A DNA stretch of 29,763 nucleotides from DASYTH01 sp035762905 (GCF_035762905.1 NZ_DASUCC010000043.1:1-29763), one strand, 5' to 3'. Positions 14,402-22,274 are shown, counted from the stretch's first letter. The notes: generated by a model from the letters alone, not told the origin. A program made the numbers and translations.

Positions 14402-14806
14402 TCAGGCGTCGAGCAGGTCGGCGACCAGATTCCGGACCCGGCGGTCGATCTCGTCGCGGATCGGCCGGACCGCCTCGACCGACTGCCCGGCGGGGTCGTC
14501 GAGCGGCCAGTCGAGGTAGCGCTTGCCGGGGAAGATCGGGCAGCTGTCGCCGCAGCCCATGGTGATGACCACGTCGGACGCTTCCACGTCCTGTGTGGAC
14601 AGTTTGGTGGGTACCTCGGCGGTGATGTCCAGGCCCCATTCGGCCAGCGCCGCCGCGGCGGCCGGGTTGACCTTCTCGGCCGGCTCGGACCCGGCGGAGC
14701 GCACGGCGATGCGGCCCAGGCTGTGGTGTGCCAGCAGCGCGGCGGCCATCTGCGAGCGGCCGGCGTTGTGCACGCAGACGAACAGCACCTCGGGCACCCT
14801 GGACAC
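14402..14806 (-). CDS. arsC: arsenate reductase ArsC
   Basis: The 134-residue single-domain enzyme carries the P-loop CVHNAGRS at Cys11. The distal loop VVITMGCGDSCPIFPGK has Cys85 and Cys89. Thioredoxin-linked ArsC proteins use three cysteines at about 10, 82 and 89, while mycothiol-linked ones need only the first; the spacing here suits the actinobacterial mycothiol class better. The GTG at 14806 follows GGAGGGAGAAGC, a strong ribosome-binding site. Two perfect GTTCACC repeats lie 43 bp upstream, which suggests PhoP-dependent induction by phosphate starvation. Confidence 0.94.
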   Translation of the reverse strand: MSRVPEVLFVCVHNAGRSQMAAALLAHHSLGRIAVRSAGSEPAEKVNPAAAAALAEWGLDITAEVPTKLSTQDVEASDVVITMGCGDSCPIFPGKRYLDWPLDDPAGQSVEAVRPIRDEIDRRVRNLVADLLDA

Positions 14807-14848
14807 CGCTTCTCCCTCCGACGAGTGCCATCAGGATGCCCCATCGGC

Positions 14849-14866
14849 GGTGAACGGTGGGTGAAC
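14849..14866 (-). promoter_or_regulatory. PHO box before arsC
   Basis: On the minus strand two perfect GTTCACC heptamers (14866-14860 and 14855-14849) are repeated with an 11-bp period. This matches the direct-repeat unit bound by PhoP in streptomycetes. It lies between the stop of one arsC and the start of the next, 43 bp upstream of the latter. Confidence 0.8.
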
Positions 14867-14887
14867 GCTCCGCCACGGTACCGCATG

Positions 14888-15532
14888 TCAGCCGTCCAGC
14901 AGGTCGGCGAGCAGGTCCCGCACGCGGTGGTCGATGTCGTCGCGGATGCGGCGCACCGTCGCGATCGGAGCGTCGATGGGGTCGGCGATGTCCCAGTCGA
15001 GGTAGCGCTTGCCCGGATAGAGCGGGCAGGCCTCGCCGCAGCCCATGCTCACCACGACGTCGGCGGCGCGGAGGACCTCGTCGGTCAGGGGTTTGGGAAA
15101 CGCGCGGGCCAGCGAGATCCCCACCTCGCCGAGTGCGTCGGTGATCGTAGCCGGGATGTGCGGCTGGGGTCGGGAGCCGGCCGAGCGCACGGTGACCCGC
15201 CCCTCGGCGTGGTGGTCGAGCAGCGCGGCGGCCAGTTGCGAGCGGCCGATGTTGTGCACGCAGAGGAACAGCACCTGCGGCACGCTGATGCGGGTCAGTC
15301 CCGCCGCGCGGCCGTGGTCGATGAGCCGCTGCCGGGCGAAGCGGGCGGTGAGGGTGAGCAGGTGCGGGGTGAGGCTGGCCTGCGCGGCGAGCAGATCGTA
15401 GGTCTCCTCAACGAGGCGGTCGACGGTTTCGCGGCTGAACACGCCGCGGAAGGCCTCGGCCAGTTCCTCGCCGAGCCGATACAGCGGACCGACGACCTGA
15501 ACAGTGGGAAGGCCGTCGGCGGCGCGCGCCAT
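14888..15532 (-). CDS. arsC: arsenate reductase with N-terminal three-helix domain
   Basis: The 214-residue protein has the same plan as the product of 12181-12831: a helical domain (LGEELAEAFRGVFSRETVD, FARQRLIDHGRAAGL) and then the reductase with the P-loop CVHNIGRS at Cys91 and the loop VVSMGCGEACPLYPGKRYLDW. It is the third ArsC in the window apart from the fusion, and the sequences differ enough that they are not recent copies. The ATG at 15532 lies 96 bp from a divergent arsR (15629), so control by that repressor is likely. The next arsC begins 81 bp after its stop behind its own PHO box. Confidence 0.93.
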   Translation of the reverse strand: MARAADGLPTVQVVGPLYRLGEELAEAFRGVFSRETVDRLVEETYDLLAAQASLTPHLLTLTARFARQRLIDHGRAAGLTRISVPQVLFLCVHNIGRSQLAAALLDHHAEGRVTVRSAGSRPQPHIPATITDALGEVGISLARAFPKPLTDEVLRAADVVVSMGCGEACPLYPGKRYLDWDIADPIDAPIATVRRIRDDIDHRVRDLLADLLDG

Positions 15533-15592
15533 GCGTCCTCACCTCCGACTGCGGCAAGTTCGTTGTGCCGGGAGGAAAGCAGAACAGTGTGC

Positions 15593-15608
15593 ATCGACTT
15601 CTGTCAAT
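15593..15608. promoter_or_regulatory. dyad between divergent arsC and arsR
   Basis: ATCGAC (15593-15598) and GTCAAT (15603-15608) form a 6-bp inverted repeat with one mismatch and a TTCT centre, in the 96-bp gap between divergent arsC and arsR. ArsR operators often contain such ATnGAC/GTCnAT arms. Confidence 0.5.
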
Positions 15609-15628
15609 CCAACCCGTACCCTCGGGCC

Positions 15629-16012
15629 ATGCCCGCGGCCCAGGCCCAGTGGATCGCCGGACTCGACGAACTGTTCGGCGGCGCCACCCGCTGTGTCGAC
15701 GACCTGCACAACGCGATGACCGGCGAGCAGGCCCGCGACATCGCCGCGGTGTTCCAGACCCTGTCCCACCCGGCCCGGCTGCACCTGGTCGCGTTGCTGC
15801 GCACCGCACCCGAGGGGCAGGCCAGCGCGGCGGAACTGGCCATGCGGGCCGGCTGGTCGCGCTCCACCGTGCACCGCCACCTGCGCGCCCTCACCGCGGC
15901 CGGACTGGTGCACCGCAGCGCGTCCGGTGCGCAGACCTGCTATCGCGTCGACGCCGCCCGGCTGGAGTCGGTGCTGGCGCTGTTGGGCGCGCTGGCGGCG
16001 ATCAGCCGGTGA
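15629..16012 (+). CDS. ArsR family regulator
   Basis: The 127-residue protein has a winged helix with FQTLSHPARLHLVALLRTA, the recognition helix WSRSTVHRHLRALTAAGLV and the wing SGAQTCYRVD. An N-terminal extension holds Cys22 (ATRCVDDLHNAM), and one Cys sits in the wing. The CxC motif of classic ArsR is absent. It diverges from arsC, which it probably represses together with itself, and is followed by the pst operon after 164 bp. Its ligand might be arsenite bound through unusual cysteines; a different effector cannot be ruled out. Confidence 0.88.
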   Translation: MPAAQAQWIAGLDELFGGATRCVDDLHNAMTGEQARDIAAVFQTLSHPARLHLVALLRTAPEGQASAAELAMRAGWSRSTVHRHLRALTAAGLVHRSASGAQTCYRVDAARLESVLALLGALAAISR

Positions 16013-16055
16013 CGATCCGCTCGTTGGATCGAGTTTTTTCAATCCGCGTTGTCGA

Positions 16056-16088
16056 TGTCACCTTCCGTTCACCGTCCGTTTAGAACGA
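16056..16088 (+). promoter_or_regulatory. PHO box of the pst operon
   Basis: Three 11-bp units follow each other: TGTCACCttcc, GTTCACCgtcc and GTTTAGAacga. The middle unit has the exact GTTCACC heptamer and the others are close variants. This is the PhoP-binding direct repeat typical of actinobacterial phosphate genes. It lies 89 bp before the pstS start. Confidence 0.85.
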
Positions 16089-16176
16089 CAAACTTCGATC
16101 CAGGGGTCCTCGCGATCGCGGGCACGGACAGCAGTCCCGGACGGGCCGGGACCCACACCCCCGGGAGGGGCACCCA

Positions 16177-17160
16177 GTGAGCAACCGCCTTCTGAAGCGG
16201 GCACCGGTCGCGGCAGTCGTCGCCGCCGCAGCTTTGACCTTGGCCGCCTGTGGCGGCGACAACAACGACAGTGGGGGCGGTTCCGCCGGCGGGGGTGGAG
16301 AACAGGTCTCCGGGGCGGTCGTCATCGACGGATCGAGCACGGTGGAGCCGCTGTCGTCCGCGGCGGCCGAGTTGTTCCAGTCGGAGAACTCCGGCGTGAA
16401 CGTCACCGTGGCCACCTCGGGCACCGGCGGCGGTTTCACGAAGTTCTGCGCGGGGGAAACCGACATCTCCAACGCGTCGCGGCCGATCTCGGAGAAGGAG
16501 AAGACCGCCTGCGCCGGTAAGAACATCGCCTACACCGAGCTGCAGGTGGCCAACGACGCGCTGACGGTCGTGGTGCACAAGGACAACACCTGGGCCGAGT
16601 GCCTGACCGTCGAGCAGCTGAAGAAGATGTGGAACTCGACCTCGACGGTGAAGAACTGGAACGAGGTGGACGCGAAATTCCCCAACGAGCCGTTGACCCT
16701 CTACGGCGCCGGCGCGGACTCCGGCACGTTCGACTACTTCACCGCGGCGGTCAACGGCAAGGAGAAGGACAGCCGCAAGGACTACAACCCGACCGAGGAC
16801 GACAACGTCACCGTGCAGGGTGTCGCCGCGGCCAAGGGCGCCCTGGGTTACTTCGGGTTCTCCTACTTCGACGCGAACAAGGACAAGCTCAAGGCGGTCA
16901 AGATCGACGGTGGCGGCGGCTGTGTCGAGCCGTCGGTCAAGGCGGCGCAGGACGGTACCTACAAGCCGCTGGCCCGGCCGCTGTTCATCTACCCCTCCGA
17001 CGCCGGCCTGAAGAAGCCGCAGGTGCTGAAGTTCGTCGAGTTCTACCTGGAGAAGAACGACGAGATCGTCACGGCGGCCAAGTTCGTCCCGCTGACCTCC
17101 GCTCAGAAGGACAAGGCGACCAAGGCGCTGGATGAGTTGAAGGCCAAGGCCGGCCAGTGA
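16177..17160 (+). CDS. pstS: phosphate-binding lipoprotein PstS
   Basis: The 327-residue protein begins with a lipoprotein signal (basic MSNRLLKR, hydrophobic core, lipobox LAAC at residue 25) and a Gly-rich linker. It then has the PstS ligand motifs DGSSTVEPL, SGTGGGFTKFCAGE and YGAGADSGTFDYF. It captures phosphate outside the membrane and hands it to PstCA. The GTG start at 16177 is preceded by a GGGAGG. A second cysteine pair, FCAGE and KTACAGK, is present as in many PstS proteins of this group. Some PstS proteins discriminate strongly against arsenate; whether this one does is not visible in sequence. Confidence 0.95.
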   Translation: MSNRLLKRAPVAAVVAAAALTLAACGGDNNDSGGGSAGGGGEQVSGAVVIDGSSTVEPLSSAAAELFQSENSGVNVTVATSGTGGGFTKFCAGETDISNASRPISEKEKTACAGKNIAYTELQVANDALTVVVHKDNTWAECLTVEQLKKMWNSTSTVKNWNEVDAKFPNEPLTLYGAGADSGTFDYFTAAVNGKEKDSRKDYNPTEDDNVTVQGVAAAKGALGYFGFSYFDANKDKLKAVKIDGGGGCVEPSVKAAQDGTYKPLARPLFIYPSDAGLKKPQVLKFVEFYLEKNDEIVTAAKFVPLTSAQKDKATKALDELKAKAGQ

Positions 17161-18146
17161 CCTCTCGGTCACGAACCACGGCGGGTGGCTCTTCCCAATC
17201 CGGGGAGAGCCACGCGCTCGGGGGGTCCGGCCTTGCGGTGGTGGACCTGAGCCGGCGGCACGCCCGCTGGGGCGAGCGGATCATCATGGCCGTGCTGGTC
17301 ACCGCCGCGCTGCTCTCGGTGCTGACCACCGTGGGCATCGTGATCTCGCTGCTGGCCCCCACGATCACCTTCTTCCAGCACGTGAACGTGTGGGACTTCC
17401 TGACCGGTACCGAGTGGACAGCGGTGTTCGGAGTCGAATGGGAGGACAAGTCCTTCGGCGTTCTCCCCCTGGTCACCGCGACCATGATGACGACGGTGAT
17501 CGCGCTGAGTGTGGCCGTGCCGCTCGGTCTGGGTATCGCGATGCTGCTCTCGGAGTACGCCAGCCGGCGGGTCCGGAGCGTGGTCAAGCCGGTGCTGGAG
17601 GTGCTCGCCGGGATCCCCACGGTGGTCTACGGGTTCTTCGCGATCACCGCCGTGGTTCCGCTGTTGGAGATCTTCGTGGACATCGACGGGTTGTACAGCG
17701 TGCTGTCCGCGGGTCTGGTGATGGGGTTCATGATCGTGCCCACGGTCGCGTCGCTGTCCGAGGACGCCATGTCCGCGGTGCCCAGCGCGCTGCGGCAGGG
17801 CTCCTACGCGCTGGGCGCCAACCGGATGAAGACCACGCTGCGGGTGGTGTTCCCGGCGGCCCTGTCCGGAATCGTCGCCGCGGTCGTGCTGGGCATCTCC
17901 CGCGCGGTGGGCGAGACGATGATCGTGACTCTGGCCGCGGGCAACCTGGTCCGGCTCAGCTTCAACCCGGTCGAGGGTGCGCAGACCATGACCGGGTTCA
18001 TCGCCCAGGTCGCCACCGGCGACGCCCCGGAGGGCAGTCCCCTGTACTACTCCCTGTTCGCCGTCGGCGCCTTGCTGTTCGTGATCACCTTTGTGATGAA
18101 CCTGATCAGCATCCGGCTGGTCCGCAAGTACAGGCAGGTCTATTGA
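17157..18146 (+). CDS. pstC: phosphate ABC transporter permease PstC
   Basis: The 329-residue protein has a hydrophilic N-terminus of about 40 residues and six membrane helices. The permease coupling loop is SEDAMSAVPSALRQGSYALGANRMKT (SEDAMSAVP is the family mark), and RAVGETMIVTLAAGN follows. Its GTG overlaps the pstS stop by four bases. It pairs with PstA to form the membrane channel for phosphate. Confidence 0.95.
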   Translation: MTSRSRTTAGGSSQSGESHALGGSGLAVVDLSRRHARWGERIIMAVLVTAALLSVLTTVGIVISLLAPTITFFQHVNVWDFLTGTEWTAVFGVEWEDKSFGVLPLVTATMMTTVIALSVAVPLGLGIAMLLSEYASRRVRSVVKPVLEVLAGIPTVVYGFFAITAVVPLLEIFVDIDGLYSVLSAGLVMGFMIVPTVASLSEDAMSAVPSALRQGSYALGANRMKTTLRVVFPAALSGIVAAVVLGISRAVGETMIVTLAAGNLVRLSFNPVEGAQTMTGFIAQVATGDAPEGSPLYYSLFAVGALLFVITFVMNLISIRLVRKYRQVY

Positions 18147-19048
18147 TGAGCACCGCCCTTCTTGATGCCCCGGCGGAGCACCGCCCGCTGCAGTCCGGGC
18201 GACGGGCCGGCCTGGGATCGGTGATCTTCGCGTTCGTGCTGTGGTCGTGCCTGGCGATCGCGTGCACGTTCCTGCTCTTCCTGCTGATCACGATCGTGCA
18301 GGAGGGCATCGGCCGGTTCGACGCCGGTTTGGTCACCGCCCAGCCGTCGAAGATCCGGCCGGAGACGGCCGGGGTGGAGTCGGCGTTCTTCGGCACGTTG
18401 TGGATGATGGCCGCCACCGCGGCGATGGCGATTCCGCTCGGTATCGCCGCTGCCATCTACCTGGAGGAGTACGCCGACCCGCTGCGGTGGTGGAACCGGC
18501 TCATCGAGCTGAACATCCAGAACCTGGCGGCGGTGCCCTCGGTGATCTACGGCATCCTGGCCCTGGCGTTCGTGGTGCGCGGGCCGGTCTCGCTCGGCGT
18601 CGTGCTGCTGGCCGGTGCGGTCGCGCTCGCGCTGCTGATCCTGCCGGTCATCATCATCACCACCCGGGAGGCGATGCGGTCGGTGCCGCGGGAGATCCGC
18701 GACGGCTCGCTGGCCCTGGGCGCCACCCAGTGGCAGACCACCTGGAAACAGGTGCTGCCGGCGGCGGTCCCGGGCATCGCCACCGGCTCGATCCTGGCGC
18801 TGTCCCGGGCGATCGGGGAGGCGGCACCGTTGCTGCTGGTCGGCGCCGCCGCGTTTGTCACGTTCAACCCCGACGGGGTGCTCTCGCGCTACACCACCCT
18901 GCCCAACCAGATCGCCACCCTCGTGCCGCAGCCCGGCGAGGCGTTCCGTGACCTCGCCTACGCCACGATCCTGCTGCTGATCATCGTCCTGCTGGCCATG
19001 AACGCGGTCGCGATCTGGCTACGCAACCGCTTCCAGCGCAGCTGGTGA
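18146..19048 (+). CDS. pstA: phosphate ABC transporter permease PstA
   Basis: The 300-residue permease starts at an ATG overlapping the pstC stop by one base. It has six membrane helices, the segment AAIYLEEYADP, the QNLAAVPSVIYGILAL helix and the coupling loop ITTREAMRSVPREIRDGSLA. All are standard for PstA. Confidence 0.95.
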   Translation: MSTALLDAPAEHRPLQSGRRAGLGSVIFAFVLWSCLAIACTFLLFLLITIVQEGIGRFDAGLVTAQPSKIRPETAGVESAFFGTLWMMAATAAMAIPLGIAAAIYLEEYADPLRWWNRLIELNIQNLAAVPSVIYGILALAFVVRGPVSLGVVLLAGAVALALLILPVIIITTREAMRSVPREIRDGSLALGATQWQTTWKQVLPAAVPGIATGSILALSRAIGEAAPLLLVGAAAFVTFNPDGVLSRYTTLPNQIATLVPQPGEAFRDLAYATILLLIIVLLAMNAVAIWLRNRFQRSW

Positions 19049-19063
19049 CAGGAGCCACCACCC

Positions 19064-19954
19064 ATGACCCATGCGGAGCACACCACTGTGACATCAGCCG
19101 ACGAGTCCCACCATGCCCCGGTGCCCCAGGTCCACCCCGGCGCCGGTCACAACTACACCTCTCCGCTCGGAGCACCTGACGGCGTGATCACCCTCAAAGA
19201 CCTCAATGTTTTCTACGGCGACTTCCTCGCCGTCACCGATGTCAGCATGCACTTCGGCAGCACCGAGATCAGCGCGCTGATCGGCCCGTCCGGCTGCGGC
19301 AAGTCCACCGTGCTGCGCTGCCTCAACCGGATGAACGACCTCATCCCCACCGCCCGGGTCGAGGGTGTGGTGGCCTACCACGGCGTGGACATCTACGGAT
19401 CATCGGTCGACGTGATCGAGGTCCGCCGCCGGATCGGCATGGTCTTCCAGAAACCCAACCCGTTCCCCAAGTCCATCTACGACAACGTCGCCTACGGCCC
19501 CAAGGTCACCGGCATGAAAGTGGACAGCATGGACGACACGGTCGAGGAAGCGCTGCACGGCGCGGCCCTGTGGGACGAGGTGAAGGACAAACTCAAACAG
19601 AACGCCTACGGCCTGTCCGGCGGCCAGCAACAACGGCTGTGCATCGCCCGCGCGATCGCCACCAAACCCGAAGTGATCCTGATGGACGAGCCCTGCTCCG
19701 CGCTCGACCCGATCGCGACCGCCAAGATCGAAGACCTGATGGCCGACCTGGCCAAAACGTTCACGATCATCATCGTCACCCACAACATGCAGCAGGCCGC
19801 CCGCGTCTCCCAGCGCACCGCGTTCTTCACCGCAGAAGCCGACGAACACGGCAACCGCACCGGCAAACTGGTCGAGTTCGACACCACCGAAACCATCTTC
19901 AGCAACCCCAACGACCCCCGCACCGAGGCCTACATCACCGGCCGCTTCGGCTGA
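19064..19954 (+). CDS. pstB: phosphate ABC transporter ATPase PstB
   Basis: Walker A is GPSGCGKSTVLRCLNRMND, the signature is LSGGQQQRLCIARAI and Walker B is VILMDEPCSALDPIAT. The sequence is a canonical PstB with an N-terminal extension of about 35 residues rich in His and Thr (HAEHTTVTSADESHH). It energises phosphate uptake by PstCA. The ATG at 19064 follows an AGGAG. No phoU follows; instead a response-regulator-like gene begins 5 bp after the stop. Confidence 0.96.
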   Translation: MTHAEHTTVTSADESHHAPVPQVHPGAGHNYTSPLGAPDGVITLKDLNVFYGDFLAVTDVSMHFGSTEISALIGPSGCGKSTVLRCLNRMNDLIPTARVEGVVAYHGVDIYGSSVDVIEVRRRIGMVFQKPNPFPKSIYDNVAYGPKVTGMKVDSMDDTVEEALHGAALWDEVKDKLKQNAYGLSGGQQQRLCIARAIATKPEVILMDEPCSALDPIATAKIEDLMADLAKTFTIIIVTHNMQQAARVSQRTAFFTAEADEHGNRTGKLVEFDTTETIFSNPNDPRTEAYITGRFG

Positions 19955-19959
19955 CCACC

Positions 19960-20784
19960 ATGACAGGCTCCCCTATCCAGGCCTGGGAGTCGGACAACTC
20001 CCAATTCCACGTCCGGCGCCGCGCCTGCCTGGCCGCCCGCGAACGGGCACCCGACCGGCTCGCCGTGCTCGTCATCGACCACGACACCGACATCCTGCAC
20101 GACCTGACCACCGCCCTGGCCGGCCAACCCATCGAGATCCGCACCTGCCCCGACCCCGCCGAAGCCCTGCTCATCGTCGGCCGCACCTGCCCCGACGCCG
20201 TCATCCTCGGCCCCGCCACCGGACGCCTGAGCCCCACCGACTTCCTCACCATCCTGCGCGCCGACGACCCCGCCGTGCCGATCATCGTCGGCGCCGGCGC
20301 CGGGTCCGGCGAGCTCGCCGCCACAGCCACCGAACTCGGCGCGACCATGGTCGTGCCCCGCCCCTACCGCGCCGTGGAACTGCTCACCCTGCTGCGCTCC
20401 CTGGCCCCCCAACCCGACCACGTCGAACTCCGGCCGATGGCCATCGACCTCGGCCGGCTGCGCATCGACGGCGCCGTGCCCCAGATGTGGCTCGACGGCG
20501 TCCACATCGACCTGCCGCCCATGGAGTTCCTGCTCATCCGCTACTTCGCCGAACGCGCCGGATCGGTCGTCACCCGCCGCGAGCTGCTGCGCGGCGTCTG
20601 GGGCGAGCGCAACCCACCCGGCAAGAGCAACACCCTCACCGTGCACATCATGCGACTACGCAAACGCCTCGGCGACGACGAACACAATCCACAATGGATC
20701 AAGGCCATCCGCGGACTTGGTTACCAGTTCCTCGTCCCCCACGTAGGATCGCGTTCACCGGACGTTCATCAAACATGCTCATGA
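19960..20784 (+). CDS. OmpR/PhoB-type regulator with degenerate receiver domain
   Basis: The 274-residue protein has a receiver-like domain (about residues 32-145) and a PhoB-type winged helix at the C-terminus (MEFLLIRYFAERAGSVVTRRELL, SNTLTVHIMRLRKRLG, IRGLGYQFLVP). The receiver opens with LAVLVIDHDTD. The strand that should carry the phosphorylated Asp reads PDAVILGPATG, with Gly in that place. The conserved Thr/Ser is replaced (VPIIVGAGA) and the Lys is Arg (VPRPY). It is therefore unlikely to be switched by phosphorylation. The gene follows pstB by 5 bp, so it belongs to the pst operon. No kinase gene accompanies it. Confidence 0.88.
   Translation: MTGSPIQAWESDNSQFHVRRRACLAARERAPDRLAVLVIDHDTDILHDLTTALAGQPIEIRTCPDPAEALLIVGRTCPDAVILGPATGRLSPTDFLTILRADDPAVPIIVGAGAGSGELAATATELGATMVVPRPYRAVELLTLLRSLAPQPDHVELRPMAIDLGRLRIDGAVPQMWLDGVHIDLPPMEFLLIRYFAERAGSVVTRRELLRGVWGERNPPGKSNTLTVHIMRLRKRLGDDEHNPQWIKAIRGLGYQFLVPHVGSRSPDVHQTCS
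20753..20770 (+). promoter_or_regulatory. PHO box before arsR, inside the regulator's 3' end
   Basis: GTTCACC (20753-20759) is followed after 11 bp by GTTCATC (20764-20770). The site overlaps the last codons of the pseudo-receiver regulator gene and lies 39 bp before the arsR start at 20809. It is the third PHO box of the island. Confidence 0.72.
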
Positions 20785-20808
20785 TGTCACCGACTCCGGG
20801 AACCCATC

Positions 20809-21204
20809 GTGATCGACGAGGAGGGGGTGTTCACGCTGGCCGCTGGCCTGCCGACCGGCGACGACGCCCTCGACGACCTCGACGCCGCCACCGTGGCGCA
20901 ACTGTTCAAAGCGCTCTCCGACCCCATCCGCGTCCAACTCGTCGCCCTGGTCCGCCAAGCCCCCGCCGGCGAAGCCTGCTTCTGCGACCTCGCCGACGAG
21001 TTCGACATGCCCCAATCCACCCTCAGCCACCACCTCAAAACCCTGGTCAACGCCGGCATCCTGGACCGCGAACGCCGCGGCACCTGGAGCTGGTACCGCG
21101 TCCAAGCCCAACCCCTCAAACTGATGGAAGAACTCCTGCGCGCCGGCGGCCCGCTACGCGACCGCCCCCGCCGAACCACCCGCCGACGCGACCCCTGTGA
21201 CTAA
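20809..21204 (+). CDS. arsR: ArsR family regulator with CxC motif
   Basis: The 131-residue protein has KALSDPIRVQLVALV, the ligand motif ACFCDLADEF (Cys57, Cys59), the recognition helix MPQSTLSHHLKTLVNAGIL and the wing RRGTWSWYRV. The CFCDL motif at the start of the DNA-binding helix is the classic ArsR arsenite site. The GTG start at 20809 lies 24 bp after the stop of the regulator gene, but its own PHO box suggests an extra promoter. It may repress other arsenic genes on the island, since none is directly adjacent. Confidence 0.9.
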   Translation: MIDEEGVFTLAAGLPTGDDALDDLDAATVAQLFKALSDPIRVQLVALVRQAPAGEACFCDLADEFDMPQSTLSHHLKTLVNAGILDRERRGTWSWYRVQAQPLKLMEELLRAGGPLRDRPRRTTRRRDPCD

Positions 21205-21302
21205 CCCCAACCCCGCCCGACCCCTGCGGACACCCAGCCCAGGATTAGCAAACGCAAATCTCGCGGGCGTTGTTGACTACGGTCAGAGCCCGAGTTGCGG
21301 GA

Positions 21303-21572
21303 TCACGAGTTCTTGCCGGAGCGGCCGCTAAGCCGCGCGAACCGCGATCGGATCAACAGCTCCAGCACCCGGCACGCACTGTCGCGCCGCGCCGGATCGG
21401 CCGACCGGACCGCCGTCCAAATGGCAAGGAACTTGCCGATCACCGTGACCAGCCCGCCCGCCGCGCTCACCAAGAGCACGACGGCGACGACCCAGGGCGA
21501 GACACCCAGGTTGTGCTGAACCCACGGCAGGACCTCACGCACGGACCCCAACCACCTCCTCAACCTGTTCAC
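21303..21572 (-). CDS. small single-helix membrane protein
   Basis: From the GTG at 21572 the product has 89 residues. One strong membrane helix (WVVAVVLLVSAAGGLVTVIG) is followed by a basic cytoplasmic tail with ADPARRDSACRVLELLIRSR. A perfect AGGAGG lies inside the frame just before a TTG and a GTG, so a shorter form starting near 21551 is possible. No family is known to me. Similar layouts (helix plus a short RRDS-type tail) recur at 26602-26877 and after 27315 outside the island, which hints at a common small-protein type. Confidence 0.5.
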   Translation of the reverse strand: MNRLRRWLGSVREVLPWVQHNLGVSPWVVAVVLLVSAAGGLVTVIGKFLAIWTAVRSADPARRDSACRVLELLIRSRFARLSGRSGKNS

Positions 21573-21680
21573 AGAGAAAGGCGGCAACGGTGTGCCGCCT
21601 GAGGGCGCCGGATCGTAGCCATGACAAATCCGGACACCCCCGCTTCGAGAGCCACCCAGTCGACGTTCCCCGGACAGCAC

Positions 21681-21713
21681 GAAGCCCGCGGACCCTACGG
21701 CTCCACGGGCTTC
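21681..21713. terminator. imperfect stem-loop in the low-coding region
   Basis: GAAGCCCG (21681-21688) pairs with CGGGCTTC (21706-21713), and GGA/TCC extends the stem after one mismatch. No T-tract follows. It could end transcription from either side. Confidence 0.4.
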
Positions 21714-21906
21714 ACGATCATCAATTGGGCACAGCTCAGCTGCGCTACACCAGCATACGTTCGAGGAAGATCAACACCGGCAGACACGCGGCTCGGGCCG
21801 ACTCATCGCGGTCGCGGCAACGCTGGGAACACAGCTCCGCCCGCCCAAGCGTCTCACACGTGCGACGGCCGCGGACACGCGACACCGACACCCGAACCTA
21901 CCTGTG

Positions 21907-22039
21907 GGCGCGCGGATGTACCCGCAAGACCGCATCGTAAGCGTCCACGTTGCACACCGTTGTGCCGACACGCCGAGGGGCACAGCTCCGCCCCGGTTCA
22001 GGGTGACATAAGCCCTCACCTGCACCAACGCGCCACGCC
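21907..22039. repeat. 133-bp imperfect direct repeat, copy A
   Basis: This copy aligns without gaps to 22142-22274. The ends are nearly identical (GGCGCGCGGATGTACC at one end, CCAACGCGCCACGCC at the other) and roughly two thirds of the positions agree overall. On the minus strand the frame reads GRGALVQVRAYVTLNRGGAV, then PLGVSAQRCATW and CGYIRAP. Confidence 0.65.
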
Positions 22040-22141
22040 CAGCAACGAAGTCCGCCTCTTGGTGGACCGGCGATCGACAGGTCACATCAGATGTTCTGGG
22101 GACTCCGTGCCATGCTGATCGGCAGTCGCATGTGGACTGAT

Positions 22142-22274
22142 GGCGCGCGGATGTACCTGCAGGAGACGATGATAAGCGGCTTCGTGGCCCGCGGTTCTCC
22201 TGACACGCCGATGGGCACAGCCCCGTCCCAAGCAGCGTTGCATATGCCCCTCACCTGGACCAACGCGCCACGCC
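22142..22274. repeat. 133-bp imperfect direct repeat, copy B
   Basis: This is the partner of 21907-22039, offset by 235 bp. In the same minus-strand frame it reads RRGALVQVRGICNAAWDGAV, then PIGVSGEPRATK and CRYIRAP, and stays open from about 22345 to a stop near 22090 without a clear start. The shared ends in frame suggest that a coding segment was duplicated, though a structured RNA repeat is also possible. Confidence 0.65.

Noticed and set aside
13613..16012. 799-codon open frame on the plus strand
   Set aside because: It runs antisense through two arsC genes and the unknown gene; only its last 128 codons (arsR from 15629) are real. Long antisense frames are common at this GC content.
21621..22118. 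165-codon plus-strand frame starting MTNPDTPASRATQ
   Set aside because: Crosses a hairpin and the duplicated segment, is rich in Arg/Pro/His/Cys, and its codon pattern is unlike the real genes nearby.
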